Shown piece after piece: positions 1-7,868 of a stretch of 39,034 bases of DNA. The DNA is taken from positions 1 to 39,034 of the forward strand of contig CAZRBA010000132.1 in assembly GCA_964598255.1 (NCBI GenBank). Direction: 5' to 3'. Both the position numbers and the translations under genes were made by a program. Under the pieces are notes generated by a model. It saw nothing but the letters and a program-made list of their open reading frames with translations, did not search any database and was not told the DNA's origin. Source of the DNA: Caldithrix sp964598255 (GTDB lineage: Bacteria > Calditrichota > Calditrichia > Calditrichales > Calditrichaceae). How positions within the stretch are numbered: the stretch's first letter is position 1; each line of letters opens with the position of its first letter.

Positions 1-9
1 AACAAATGA

Positions 10-38
10 TTGCTTTCTGCATTTTATTTTAATAAATT
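10..38 (+). promoter_or_regulatory. Candidate promoter of tRNA-Leu
   Basis: TTGCTT at 10-15 and TAAATT at 33-38 are separated by 17 bases, about 15 bases before the mature tRNA 5' end. The spacer contains TTTTATTTT, also found in front of the fumarase operon and the TPR gene at 20304. This is a sequence match only. Confidence 0.45.
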
Positions 39-52
39 TGCACACTGCAAAT

Positions 53-136
53 GCGAAAGTGGCGGAACTGGCAGACGCGCTAGGTTCAGGGTCTAGTGGG
101 CGCAAGCCCGTGGGGGTTCAAATCCCCCCTTTCGCA
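53..136 (+). tRNA. tRNA-Leu (anticodon CAG)
   Basis: The acceptor arms GCGAAAG (53-59) and CTTTCGC (129-135) pair perfectly, with discriminator A136. The anticodon stem is 80-84 with 92-96, the loop is TTCAGGG, and the anticodon CAG (87-89) reads CUG leucine codons. A long variable arm follows (class II tRNA), and the T arm carries GTTCAAATC. The 3' CCA is not encoded (the bases after A136 are CAA), so it must be added after transcription. Confidence 0.97.
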
Positions 137-140
137 CAAC

Positions 141-172
141 AAAAGCCCCGGAATAAATTCCGGGGCTTTTTT
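141..172 (+). terminator. Rho-independent terminator after tRNA-Leu
   Basis: The arms AAAAGCCCCGGAAT and ATTCCGGGGCTTTT form a GC-rich hairpin around a very short AT loop and run into six T's. It starts only four bases past the discriminator base. Confidence 0.93.
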
Positions 173-360
173 ATTTTCAGGCATTCTGCTTTCTTCTACG
201 GAAGCACCGCTAAACTTAATGCATCCTGAAAAGCCCGCACAAAACCGATTTTGTCAATCAGCCAATAATCACGGGTTTTGTTTTATCGGAATACGCCTAA
301 TTTCTTTTGTGCATTCACGACAAAATTCCATCCGGTTTGCTGCATGTGTCATTTGCCAGA

Positions 361-1683
361 CTATTTTAGCAAGAGGGCCAAAATCGAAAACGCATCGATA
401 ATCCAGAGCATGGGCGAAATTTCGCGCCCCTTGCCCGTAAAAAGCTTAATCACCGTCCAGCTTAAAAAGCCCCAAATTAGCCCCTGAGTAATGGAATAGG
501 TAAAGGGAATCAAAATCATGGCCAAAAAGGCCGGAATGGCATCGTCGTACTGACTCCAGTTAATTTTAACGGCCGGTTGCATCATGAACACCCCGACCAG
601 TACCAAAGCCGGTGCCGTGGCCAGCGCGGGAATCACCGAAAGAATCGGGGCAAAAAACATAAACGGCAAAAACAAAAGTCCGGCCACAATGGCGGTCAAT
701 CCAGTGCGTCCGCCTTCTTCGATGCCGGTAGCCGACTCGATGTAACTGGTTCCGGAACTGGTACCCAACAACCCCGAAATGGCCGTGGAAAACGCATCGA
801 CAATCAGCGATTCCTTAATGTTTAACGGCTCGCCCTCCTCATCCGTCAAATTGCCGGCTTCCGCCACGCCGATAAAGGTAGACAAACTGTCGAACATGTC
901 GGCAAACAAAAAGACAAAAATAACCGGCCACATAGCCAGACGCAACGAATCAATGAAATTCAAATGCAGTACCAACGAAAAATCCGGACGCGAAAACACC
1001 CCCTTCCAATCCACCAGTGTCGCCGAACCGTAAAAAGCCGTGGCATCGCCGTACAAACGCCCGATGGGAATGGCCATCAGCGTGGTCAGTAAGATACCCA
1101 AAATCAACGCGCCGCGTACGCGTCGGGCAACCAGAACTCCCGTGATGAAAAGCCCCAGAGCAAAGGTCACCGTAATGGCATTCAGCGAACCGAAGGAAAG
1201 AATCGTCGCCGGATTGTGCACAATAAAGTGAGCGTTTTCAAAACCGATCAAACTGATGAACAGACCGATGCCTCCGGCAATGGCAAACCGCAACTGGCGC
1301 GGAATGGCCTTAACGATGTACGTGCGCACGTTAAACACCGAAAGCAAAATAAAAATCACCCCCGACCAAAACACAGCGCCCAAAGCCGTCTCCCACTTTA
1401 CACCCATGCCCAGCACCACCGAATAGGTAAAAAAGGCGTTTAAGCCCATGCCCGGAGCCAGTAAAATAGGGTTCTTGGCATAAATGCCCATGGCAATGCT
1501 GCTAAAGGCACTCACCAAAACCGTAGCCGTAAGCACTGCGCTAAACGGCATGCCTGTTTTGCTGAGAATCGACGGATTTACTACAATGATGTACATGCTG
1601 GCCAAAAAGGTCGTAATTCCGCCGATGATTTCGTTCCGTAAAATAACACGTTCGTTGGGGCGTGCAAACCAGAAGGTGTTCAT
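361..1683 (-). CDS. NCS2 family purine (guanine/hypoxanthine) permease, AzgA/PbuG type
   Basis: Inner-membrane transporter, probably proton-coupled uptake of adenine, guanine or hypoxanthine. The protein is almost entirely hydrophobic with many membrane segments. It carries AzgA-type features: the stretch NPILLAPGMGLNAFF in an early helix, DMFDSLSTFIGVAEAGN in the middle, and the substrate-site region GTSSGTSYIESATGIEEGGRTGL. The frame opens at a GTG at 1719. The ATG at 1683 has a better ribosome site (GGTGGAG, about seven bases away), giving about 440 residues, usual for the family. The gene stands alone, convergent with the tRNA. Downstream there is only a weak hairpin (ACAAAA-TCGG-TTTTGT, near 240-260) without a U-tract. 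Exact substrate is not decidable from sequence. Confidence 0.9.
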   Translation of the reverse strand: MNTFWFARPNERVILRNEIIGGITTFLASMYIIVVNPSILSKTGMPFSAVLTATVLVSAFSSIAMGIYAKNPILLAPGMGLNAFFTYSVVLGMGVKWETALGAVFWSGVIFILLSVFNVRTYIVKAIPRQLRFAIAGGIGLFISLIGFENAHFIVHNPATILSFGSLNAITVTFALGLFITGVLVARRVRGALILGILLTTLMAIPIGRLYGDATAFYGSATLVDWKGVFSRPDFSLVLHLNFIDSLRLAMWPVIFVFLFADMFDSLSTFIGVAEAGNLTDEEGEPLNIKESLIVDAFSTAISGLLGTSSGTSYIESATGIEEGGRTGLTAIVAGLLFLPFMFFAPILSVIPALATAPALVLVGVFMMQPAVKINWSQYDDAIPAFLAMILIPFTYSITQGLIWGFLSWTVIKLFTGKGREISPMLWIIDAFSILALLLK

Positions 1684-1772
1684 TTCGTCTCTCCACCGTT
1701 TAATGAATTCACTCGTCACAAACTGAAATATTCGAAAGAAGATGCGGAAGCTTAAGTTTTCCCTCCTCGCAT

Positions 1773-1855
1773 GCCCGGTTTAATTGGCCTTAAAAGCGTT
1801 TAAATTCCTCGAATTTACCGGGCGGTTAATCTAAAGCAATGTGGGCATTGCTTTA
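1773..1855 (-). promoter_or_regulatory. Structured leader or operator region upstream of the purine permease
   Basis: On the permease strand the sequence can fold as a three-way junction. The closing stem pairs 1817-1823 with 1773-1779 (GCCCGGT/ACCGGGC). Inside it are a perfect 6-bp hairpin (AAATTC-GAG-GAATTT, 1802-1816) and a small 4-bp hairpin (1787-1797). Next to it, 1832-1841 and 1846-1855 form a perfect 10-bp inverted repeat (TAAAGCAATG/CATTGCTTTA) with a 4-base spacer. The topology resembles purine riboswitches, but the conserved aptamer loop bases are not visible. The repeats could equally be protein operators. Confidence 0.4.
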
Positions 1856-2070
1856 CAAGGCAAAATTAACCAAATCTTCCGCCTCATTCAAAAAATCGCA
1901 GAAATCTCCGATTGCCAATTCTCCTGAGTTTAATACAAAAAACAGACAAAAAAACGCCTTGACTTTGTTGCAAATAATACCGATTTTGCCCCGACTTTGG
2001 GACAAAAATTAAACAAAGGGCGCTCGTAATAAGTGCAAAGACCTTCCCCCTTTTATTTTCGCTTTTATCT

Positions 2071-2098
2071 TTGTGTTTGTGTTTTTATTTTGTAAATT
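2071..2098 (+). promoter_or_regulatory. Candidate promoter of the class I fumarase operon
   Basis: TTGTGT (2071-2076) and TAAATT (2093-2098) are 16 bases apart in a very T-rich tract, about 60 bases before the start codon. The tract 2071-2104 closely resembles 20182-20213 in front of the TPR gene. Low sequence complexity limits confidence. Confidence 0.35.
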
Positions 2099-2120
2099 TT
2101 ACCGATTGAAAGCAAAGGAC

Positions 2121-2140
2121 AAGGCATTAAAAGGCATTAA
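2121..2140 (+). repeat. Perfect 10-base tandem repeat in the fumarase leader
   Basis: AAGGCATTAA occurs twice back to back, ending five bases before the AGGAG ribosome site at 2146-2150. It may be a regulatory site or chance slippage. Confidence 0.8.
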
Positions 2141-2158
2141 CTTGCAGGAGAAAAACTC

Positions 2159-3028
2159 ATGGAACTGAAGGAAGCGCTTTTAGAACTGATTCGCCGGGCG
2201 GCAACGGATCTTCCTCCCGATGTGGAAGCGGCGCTGCAAAAAGCGTACGAAAAGGAAGACGACAATACCCCGGCCAAAAACGTGTTTGCAACCATTTTGC
2301 AGAATGTGAAAATGGCACGCGAACAAAGTACCCCCATTTGTCAGGATACCGGCTCGCTGGTTTTTTACATCGACTTTCCCGTGGGGCATGCCGAAAAAAC
2401 CTACCGCGAAGCCATTGAATGGGCGGCTGTCGAAGCGACCAATCGACAATATTTGCGCCCCAATGCCGTTGATCCGGTCACCAATAAAAACAGCGGAAAC
2501 AACCTCGGGGTTAACGCCCCTTACATTCACTTTCACCAGTGGGATAAAGACGAGGTGCGCATCCGCTTGCTTTTAAAGGGCGGCGGCAGCGAAAACGTAG
2601 GCTCGCAGTACAAATTGCCCCACGCGCCCATCAAAGCGGGACGCGATCTTGAAGGCGTGCGCAAAGTTATCATTGATGCCGTGACCAACGCGCAAGGTTT
2701 GGGCTGCGCACCCGGAACCATTGGCGTGGGCATTGGCGGCGGGCGTGATACCTCATACGCACTTTCCAAAGAGCAGTTTTTCAGAAAAATGGGACAGCGT
2801 AGCGAAAACAAAGAACTGGCCGAGCTGGAACTGCGCCTGTTAGACGAACTGAATCGTCTGAACATCGGTCCCATGGGCTTTGGCGGAAAAACCACGGTAC
2901 TGGATGTGTTTATTGCCGCGCAGGCCCGCCACCCGGCGACTTTTTACGTTTCCGTTTCGTACAACTGCTGGGCCTACCGCAGAAAAATGTTGACCATTAA
3001 AAACGGCGAGGTGGAATATGACGATTAA
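2159..3028 (+). CDS. fumA: Class I (Fe-S) fumarate hydratase, alpha subunit
   Basis: Catalytic N-terminal half of a two-subunit iron-sulfur hydro-lyase that interconverts fumarate and malate in the TCA cycle; the family also includes L-tartrate dehydratase. It is 289 residues, the normal length for the split form. Three cysteines expected to bind the 4Fe-4S cluster are visible: Cys61 (TPICQDTGS), Cys183 (GLGCAPGTIGVGIGG) and Cys270 (SYNCWA). AGGAG lies eight bases before the ATG. The stop overlaps the start of the beta subunit by 11 bases, so the subunits are probably translationally coupled. Fumarase is preferred over tartrate dehydratase because of the neighbouring fumC and aconitase genes; sequence alone does not settle the substrate. 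Confidence 0.92.
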   Translation: MELKEALLELIRRAATDLPPDVEAALQKAYEKEDDNTPAKNVFATILQNVKMAREQSTPICQDTGSLVFYIDFPVGHAEKTYREAIEWAAVEATNRQYLRPNAVDPVTNKNSGNNLGVNAPYIHFHQWDKDEVRIRLLLKGGGSENVGSQYKLPHAPIKAGRDLEGVRKVIIDAVTNAQGLGCAPGTIGVGIGGGRDTSYALSKEQFFRKMGQRSENKELAELELRLLDELNRLNIGPMGFGGKTTVLDVFIAAQARHPATFYVSVSYNCWAYRRKMLTIKNGEVEYDD

Positions 3029-3605
3029 ATTGAAAACTCCGATTTCGGAAGAAGAAATCCGAAAATTGCACATCGGTGACACGGTGCTTCTTTCCGGTGT
3101 CATCGTCACCGCCCGCGATCAGGCGCATAAATTGATGATCGAAGAACGTCCGGATTTCATCCGCAAATACTTGAAAGAATCGGTGATTTACCACTGTGGT
3201 CCGGTGGTACGCCAAAATCCGGACGGCACCTGGAAATTTGTGGCCGCCGGTCCCACCACTTCCGCTCGCGAGGAACCGTATCAGGCCGAGGTGATCAAGG
3301 AATATCAGGTGCGCGGCGTCATCGGCAAAGGTGGCATGGGGCCCAAAACGCTGGAGGGCCTGCAAAAGTACGGCGCCGTGTATTTCCACGCCGTGGGCGG
3401 GGCCGGAACGCTAATCGCCAATGCCGTCAAGCGCGTCATCGACGTTTTTAAGCTGGAAGAATTCGGTACACCCGAGGCTTTTTGGGTAATCGAAGTGGAA
3501 GATTTTCCCTTGGTGGTCACCATGGATTCGCACGGCAACAGCATGCACAAAGAAATTCTGGAACAATCGAAAGCCAAGGCCGAAGAACTGATGGGCCTGA
3601 AATAA
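3018..3605 (+). CDS. fumB: Class I fumarate hydratase, beta subunit
   Basis: This is the C-terminal swivelling half of class I fumarase, 195 residues, which closes the active site over the substrate carried by the alpha subunit. Family features include GPTTSAREEPY (about residues 79-88), VIGKGGM (101-107), the glycine-rich HAVGGAGTLIA, and the terminal region EVEDFPLVVTMDSHGNS. It overlaps the alpha gene by 11 bases in another frame and is followed by a strong terminator, so the two genes form a complete operon. The symbol denotes the beta subunit, not the E. coli full-length FumB. Confidence 0.92.
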   Translation: MTIKLKTPISEEEIRKLHIGDTVLLSGVIVTARDQAHKLMIEERPDFIRKYLKESVIYHCGPVVRQNPDGTWKFVAAGPTTSAREEPYQAEVIKEYQVRGVIGKGGMGPKTLEGLQKYGAVYFHAVGGAGTLIANAVKRVIDVFKLEEFGTPEAFWVIEVEDFPLVVTMDSHGNSMHKEILEQSKAKAEELMGLK

Positions 3606-3630
3606 ATATCCAATCCTTTTGGGAATATTT

Positions 3631-3670
3631 ACCCCCTTTGTTTTCTTTCATGAAACGAAGGGGGTTTTTT
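3631..3670 (+). terminator. Rho-independent terminator of the class I fumarase operon
   Basis: A 13-bp stem, ACCCCCTTTGTTT (3631-3643) with AAACGAAGGGGGT (3653-3665) including one G-U pair, has a 9-base loop and continues into T's. It separates the operon from fumC, which starts 44 bases later. Confidence 0.92.
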
Positions 3671-3713
3671 ATTTGTTTGCAAAAACGCCAATTGCCGCGA
3701 AAGGAGACAAACC

Positions 3714-5099
3714 ATGCGCAAGGAAAAAGACGCTCTGGGCGAAGTTTTCGTACCGGATGACAAATATTACGGGGCACAAACCCAACGGGCACTAAAAAAT
3801 TTTATGGTGGGCAGCGAACGGTTTCCGCCGGAATTCATTCGTGCCCATGCCATCGTAAAAAAGGCGGCCGCACGGGTAAATGCCGCCCTGGGCGAGCTAA
3901 ACGCACCCATCGCCCGCGCCATCGAACAAGCCGCGGATGAGGTGATAACCGGTAAGCTAAACGATCACTTTCCGCTGGTCATCTGGCAGAGCGGCAGTGG
4001 CACGCAATTTAACATGAATGTCAATGAGGTAATCGCCAACCGGGCCAGTGAAATTTTGGGCGGACGTCCGGGTGCCAAGTCGCCCGTGCATCCCAACGAT
4101 CACGTAAACATGGCACAATCCACAAACGACACGTTTTCCACCTCCATGCACATCGCTTCTGTTCTGGCGTTAAAAGAAAAACTGCACGGTGCGCTGGTCG
4201 CCTTCGAAAAAGCCTTGCAGAGCAAAGCGGAACAGTTCAAAGACATCATTAAAATCGGCCGGACCCATTTGCAGGACGCCACACCGCTTACGTTGGGGCA
4301 GGAATTTTCCGGTTATGCCGCGCAAATACATGCGGCACACGAAGTCATTCGCGGTGTACTACCCCTTTTGAGCGAATTGCCGATCGGCGGCACGGCAGTA
4401 GGTACGGGGTTAAACACCAAAACCGGTTTCGATGAAATGATGGTGGCAGAAATCACACGTCTTACCGGCCACACGTTTAAAGTGGCGCGTAACAAATTTG
4501 CCGGTTTGGCCGCACACGATGCGCTGGTGGCGCTTTCCGGCGCTTTAAAAACGCTGGCTGCGGCGCTGATGAAAATTGCCAACGACATTCGCTGGTCGGC
4601 CAGTGGCCCGCGCAGTGGCCTGGGCGAAATTATTTTACCGGCCAACGAACCGGGTAGCTCCGTTATGCCCGGAAAAATAAATCCCACGCAAAGCGAAATG
4701 CTCACGCAGGTGGTTTGTCAGGTGTACGGCAACGATACTACGATTTCCATGGCCGGTTCACAGGGTAACTTTGAGCTGAACGTGTTTAAGCCGGTTATTA
4801 TTTTTAATGTGCTGCAATCCGTTACGTTGTTGGCCGAGGCCATGAATTCGTTTCGCGAAAAGGCGCTTGAGGGGCTTGTGCCGCATGTTAGAAACATGGA
4901 ACACCATCTGAAAAATTCGCTGATGCTGGTAACCGCATTGAACAAACACATCGGTTACGACAAAGCGGCGGAAATTGCTTTAAAAGCCTGGCAGGAGGAC
5001 AAAATGCTCAAGGAAGCGGCTGTGGAATCGGGCTATGTGAGCGAGGATCAGTTTGACCAATGGGTAAAACCGGAAAAAATGATCGGGCCGGAAGAATGA
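3714..5099 (+). CDS. fumC: Class II fumarate hydratase
   Basis: Oxygen-stable, metal-free homotetrameric fumarase of the aspartase/fumarase superfamily; cytoplasmic, TCA cycle. The 461 residues are the normal length. Visible motifs: SGSGTQFNMNVNEV (93-106), HPNDHVNMAQSTND (126-139), GRTHLQDATPLTLGQE (182-197, with the catalytic-site His185), and the superfamily signature GSSVMPGKINP (314-324) on the mobile loop carrying the catalytic serine. A strong AAAGGAG site precedes the ATG. It lies directly after the terminated class I fumarase operon, so it is a separate unit, though no clear promoter was found in the 44-base gap. Confidence 0.95.
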   Translation: MRKEKDALGEVFVPDDKYYGAQTQRALKNFMVGSERFPPEFIRAHAIVKKAAARVNAALGELNAPIARAIEQAADEVITGKLNDHFPLVIWQSGSGTQFNMNVNEVIANRASEILGGRPGAKSPVHPNDHVNMAQSTNDTFSTSMHIASVLALKEKLHGALVAFEKALQSKAEQFKDIIKIGRTHLQDATPLTLGQEFSGYAAQIHAAHEVIRGVLPLLSELPIGGTAVGTGLNTKTGFDEMMVAEITRLTGHTFKVARNKFAGLAAHDALVALSGALKTLAAALMKIANDIRWSASGPRSGLGEIILPANEPGSSVMPGKINPTQSEMLTQVVCQVYGNDTTISMAGSQGNFELNVFKPVIIFNVLQSVTLLAEAMNSFREKALEGLVPHVRNMEHHLKNSLMLVTALNKHIGYDKAAEIALKAWQEDKMLKEAAVESGYVSEDQFDQWVKPEKMIGPEE

Positions 5100-5175
5100 T
5101 ATATGAAACCTGTTACAGCCGTTGGCTCTGCAGATAAATTGGGTCTAAAATTAAGGAAGGTTGTCGTTCGAGTAT

Positions 5176-5967
5176 TTAATAAATTTCTTTTTTGTTATTA
5201 TCTCCGCACTGTTCTTCCAGATCGTGAATGCGCGTTTCGAAAATTTGCAGTAATTTGTGTAAAAGGCGAATATCACGCTGTTCGGCCATGGCGCGGCCGA
5301 TAAGCCGACGAAAGCGCGTCACAAAATTATCGATGCCGTCTCTGGGCACAAAGCGTACCGTTTGCAATGCCTCGGACAGGTGCTCGTAAAATTTTTCCAG
5401 TTCGTATTGTGTAGCCAGATGATATTCGTAATGAAGTTCTGTTTTTTGCAAGTGTTTAAAAAAGGTGTGTGCGTAAATCATAATCGACTGAGCCAAATTC
5501 AGTGCCGGATTTTGCGTGGCCGTTTGAATAGTGGAATGCAAATGGCATTGCAAAATTTCTTCATTGGTTAATCCGGAGCTTTCCCGACCGAATACAATTG
5601 CCACGGGATGTTCCAGAGCCGCGGAAAGTAATTTTTCCGCGATTTGTTCCGGAGAAAAAAAGGGAAATTTGAAATGACGTCGGCGCATGGTGGTAGCGAC
5701 GGTAAGACGCATAGGCGCGATAGCCTGCTCAAACGATTGGTAAATTGCCGCGTGTTCAATAATATCCATCGAACGGTGGGCCAGCATGCGCACTTCGTCG
5801 TTTTCTAGGGAGCAGGGGTTCACCAAAACCATCTTCTCAAAGCCCATGGTTTTAATAGCTCGGGCGGCCGCTCCCACATTGCCCGGCGATTCGGGCTCTA
5901 CCAGAACAAAGTACACGTTTTTTCGAATTGCCTTGAATTTTTCGTTTAACGCAATCCGTTCACTCAT
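5176..5967 (-). CDS. trmJ: TrmJ-like tRNA (cytidine/uridine-2'-O-)-methyltransferase
   Basis: SPOUT-class methyltransferase, 263 residues. The N-terminal half has YFVLVEPESPGNVGAAARAIKTMGF (about 19-43), the region VAIVFGRESSGLTNEEI (about 122-138) and the C-terminal part of the knot with NPALNLAQSIMIYAHTF. This arrangement is that of TrmJ/LasT, which methylates the ribose of residue 32 in tRNA using S-adenosylmethionine. An AAAGGAG site precedes the ATG. It begins 12 bases after the sfsA stop, so both are probably one transcript. The C-terminal extension (about residues 185-263) is charged and helical. Another SPOUT target RNA is possible. Confidence 0.85.
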   Translation of the reverse strand: MSERIALNEKFKAIRKNVYFVLVEPESPGNVGAAARAIKTMGFEKMVLVNPCSLENDEVRMLAHRSMDIIEHAAIYQSFEQAIAPMRLTVATTMRRRHFKFPFFSPEQIAEKLLSAALEHPVAIVFGRESSGLTNEEILQCHLHSTIQTATQNPALNLAQSIMIYAHTFFKHLQKTELHYEYHLATQYELEKFYEHLSEALQTVRFVPRDGIDNFVTRFRRLIGRAMAEQRDIRLLHKLLQIFETRIHDLEEQCGDNNKKEIY

Positions 5968-5979
5968 CGTTTTTCTCCT

Positions 5980-6681
5980 TTAATCAAGCTCAAACGGAAC
6001 CCGTTCTGCAATTATGATTTTCTCTGGCGAAACCTCCGCCCGATAAGGCAATATCTCAACTCCGGAGCTGAATGCCCGACGTAATTCCTCGGCATAATCG
6101 GGATCGATATGTCCGGCCGGTTTGAAAATCGTGCCGTCGCTGCGCTGAATCAAAAACAACATAACTGCCCGTTGCCCCTGACGCACCATCTCGCTTAATT
6201 CCTGTAAATGTTTAAAACCCCGCTTTGTCACTGCATCCGGAAATCGGTAAAAGCCGTCTTCTTCTACCAAGGTGACATTTTTTACCTCTACAAAACACAG
6301 GTTTTCACCTTTGCGTAGCAAAATATCCACCCGACTGTTTTGCCCGTACGCGCGTTCGGTGCGCATTTCGTCGTACCCCTGAAGCTCCGTAATTACGCCG
6401 GTGCGAATGCCCTCCGTAACGATTTTGTTGGCCAAAATGGTGTTGATGCCAATCCAGCATCTGCCGTTGTGTACCATTTCCCAAGTGTATTTTAGCTTGC
6501 GTTTGGGATTGTCCGAATGGCTTAAGCGGACTTGCCAACCAGGCCGGTCGCATGTTTTCATGCTGCCGGAATTAGGGCAGTGGGCGGTTACCGTTTTTCC
6601 GTCCGCAAGTTCGATATCGGCCAGAAACCGTTTGTAGCGTTTGATTAAGGTACCCTTAATCAGGGGGCGATCGAATTTCAC
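5980..6681 (-). CDS. sfsA: SfsA family protein
   Basis: At 233 residues this is the normal SfsA length. Family motifs visible are the N-terminal RYKRFLADIEL with VTAHCPNSGSM, then WIGINTILANKIV, the nuclease-like core SRVDILL with FVEVKNVTL (a D...ExK pattern as in PD-(D/E)XK enzymes), FPDAVTKRGFKHLQEL and the final PYRAEVSPEKI. E. coli SfsA was named for stimulating maltose gene expression; its biochemical role is not firmly settled. It is the first gene of a two-gene minus-strand unit with trmJ. Confidence 0.9.
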   Translation of the reverse strand: MKFDRPLIKGTLIKRYKRFLADIELADGKTVTAHCPNSGSMKTCDRPGWQVRLSHSDNPKRKLKYTWEMVHNGRCWIGINTILANKIVTEGIRTGVITELQGYDEMRTERAYGQNSRVDILLRKGENLCFVEVKNVTLVEEDGFYRFPDAVTKRGFKHLQELSEMVRQGQRAVMLFLIQRSDGTIFKPAGHIDPDYAEELRRAFSSGVEILPYRAEVSPEKIIIAERVPFELD

Positions 6682-7042
6682 ATTTACTCCTTTAAATCAA
6701 AAGGCAAATTTACGGGATTTTAGTAATGAATCAAAGAGGGTGGCAAAAGAGGTATCGTTTTGCAATAAATCGCTGGATTGCTTTTTGGGCCGAACGCTTT
6801 TTTTTTGCGCTTTAATCAGGCCCGATCCGATGTTTGCGCCCGCGGTTCCGCAAAAACATTTCCTTTTGTTCGTTTGCCTTTGTTGCTTTTTTAATGAACC
6901 TCATAATGGACACGGTCCGAATATGAAAATCTGTATTATCTAAAAATTTTTTTCGTTTTCGGGAATAAACATTTTATCACCCTCGTTACAAAGACCTGAT
7001 TCGAACATAGTAAGAAAAAATAAAAATCAAAGGAGGCATCGT
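6682..7042. other. Intergenic region between sfsA and peroxiredoxin
   Basis: About 360 bases with no supported gene. A plus-strand open frame crosses it but overlaps sfsA and has no ribosome site or recognisable product. The region should hold divergent promoters. A TATTAT at 6934-6939 preceded by TG is a weak -10 candidate for the peroxiredoxin, but no convincing -35 is at the right distance. Confidence 0.6.
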
Positions 7043-7651
7043 ATGTCAGTACAAGTAGGCAAACAAGCACCGAATTTTAAAGCCACGGCCGTTATGCCGG
7101 ATAATACGTTTAAAGAGGATTTTAGCTTAGAAGATTACCGCGGCAAGTATGTGGTGGTATTTTTTTGGCCGCTGGATTTTACCTTTGTCTGTCCTACGGA
7201 AATTTTGGAATTCAACAAATTTTTGCCTGAATTCGAAAAACGCAACACGCAGGTAATCGGTGTTTCGACTGATTCGCAGTTTAGCCATTTGGCTTGGAAA
7301 AATACCGATATCAAGGACGGCGGCATTGGCAATGTCCAGTTCCCCATGGTTTCCGATTTTACCAAAGAAATCAGTCGAGATTACGGAGTGCTGGTAGAAG
7401 AAGCCGGTGTGGCCTTGCGCGGTTCGTTTTTAATCGACAAAGAAGGAATTGTGCATCATGCGGTGGTTAACAACCTGTCGTTGGGTCGCAATATCAAAGA
7501 AATGATTCGTATGATCGATGCTTTGCAGCATTTCGAAAAGTACGGCGAAGTTTGTCCGGCCGACTGGGAAGAAGGCAAAGAGGCCATGAAAGCCAGTCCG
7601 GAAGGTGTGAAAGAATACCTTTCCAAGCATGCAGACGAATTCAAACTGTAA
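7043..7651 (+). CDS. Typical 2-Cys peroxiredoxin (AhpC/Prx1 family)
   Basis: Thiol peroxidase reducing hydrogen peroxide, organic peroxides and possibly peroxynitrite; cytoplasmic, 202 residues. The peroxidatic cysteine is Cys50 in FTFVCPTEI and the resolving cysteine is Cys171 in GEVCPADW, the two-cysteine dimer arrangement of AhpC/Prx1. The C-terminal tail has no YF motif, which often goes with resistance to overoxidation. A near-perfect AAAGGAGG ribosome site precedes the ATG. It is monocistronic, with its own terminator. No AhpF partner is in the window, so the reductant is unknown. Placement beside oxygen-sensitive Fe-S enzymes (class I fumarase, aconitase) may be coincidental. Confidence 0.95.
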   Translation: MSVQVGKQAPNFKATAVMPDNTFKEDFSLEDYRGKYVVVFFWPLDFTFVCPTEILEFNKFLPEFEKRNTQVIGVSTDSQFSHLAWKNTDIKDGGIGNVQFPMVSDFTKEISRDYGVLVEEAGVALRGSFLIDKEGIVHHAVVNNLSLGRNIKEMIRMIDALQHFEKYGEVCPADWEEGKEAMKASPEGVKEYLSKHADEFKL

Positions 7652-7677
7652 CCGTTGCTAACGTGTTTAATCTGTAC

Positions 7678-7711
7678 AAAGGGTGTAAGGGATTTCCTTG
7701 CGCCCTTTTTT
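7678..7711 (+). terminator. Rho-independent terminator of the peroxiredoxin gene
   Basis: AAAGGGTGTAAGG (7678-7690) pairs with CCTTGCGCCCTTT (7696-7708) with two G-U pairs and a GATTT loop, followed by further T's. Confidence 0.92.
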
Positions 7712-7868
7712 GTTGGCTGTTGCGCACCTACCACCTTGTGTATTTTTACCCGCCGTATTAAAACACGGAACCAATGTTGAGATGGTTTGTATGTTCATAA
7801 AAATAATAGACATTAAAACAAACATTTCTTAATTTTACGACGGTTAAAAAACAGAAAGGAGCATTACA

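Larger units (their letters stand above)
1684..2158. other. Intergenic region between divergent permease and fumarase genes
   Basis: No gene is supported here. The half next to the permease holds several inverted repeats (1773-1855, listed separately) and an orphan AGGAGG-like site on the minus strand near 1763-1769 with no start codon behind it. The half next to the fumarase genes is T-rich and holds a candidate promoter and a 10-base tandem repeat. Confidence 0.8.

Noticed and set aside
38..487. Plus-strand open frames over the tRNA and the downstream gap
   Set aside because: They run through the tRNA, its terminator and the antisense of the permease; no ribosome site or recognisable product.
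5103..5303. 66-residue plus-strand frame after fumC
   Set aside because: More than half overlaps trmJ on the other strand, and no ribosome site or protein-like pattern is seen.
7770..7800. GTTGAGATGG before aconitase as a riboswitch core
   Set aside because: Isolated resemblance with no supporting stems.
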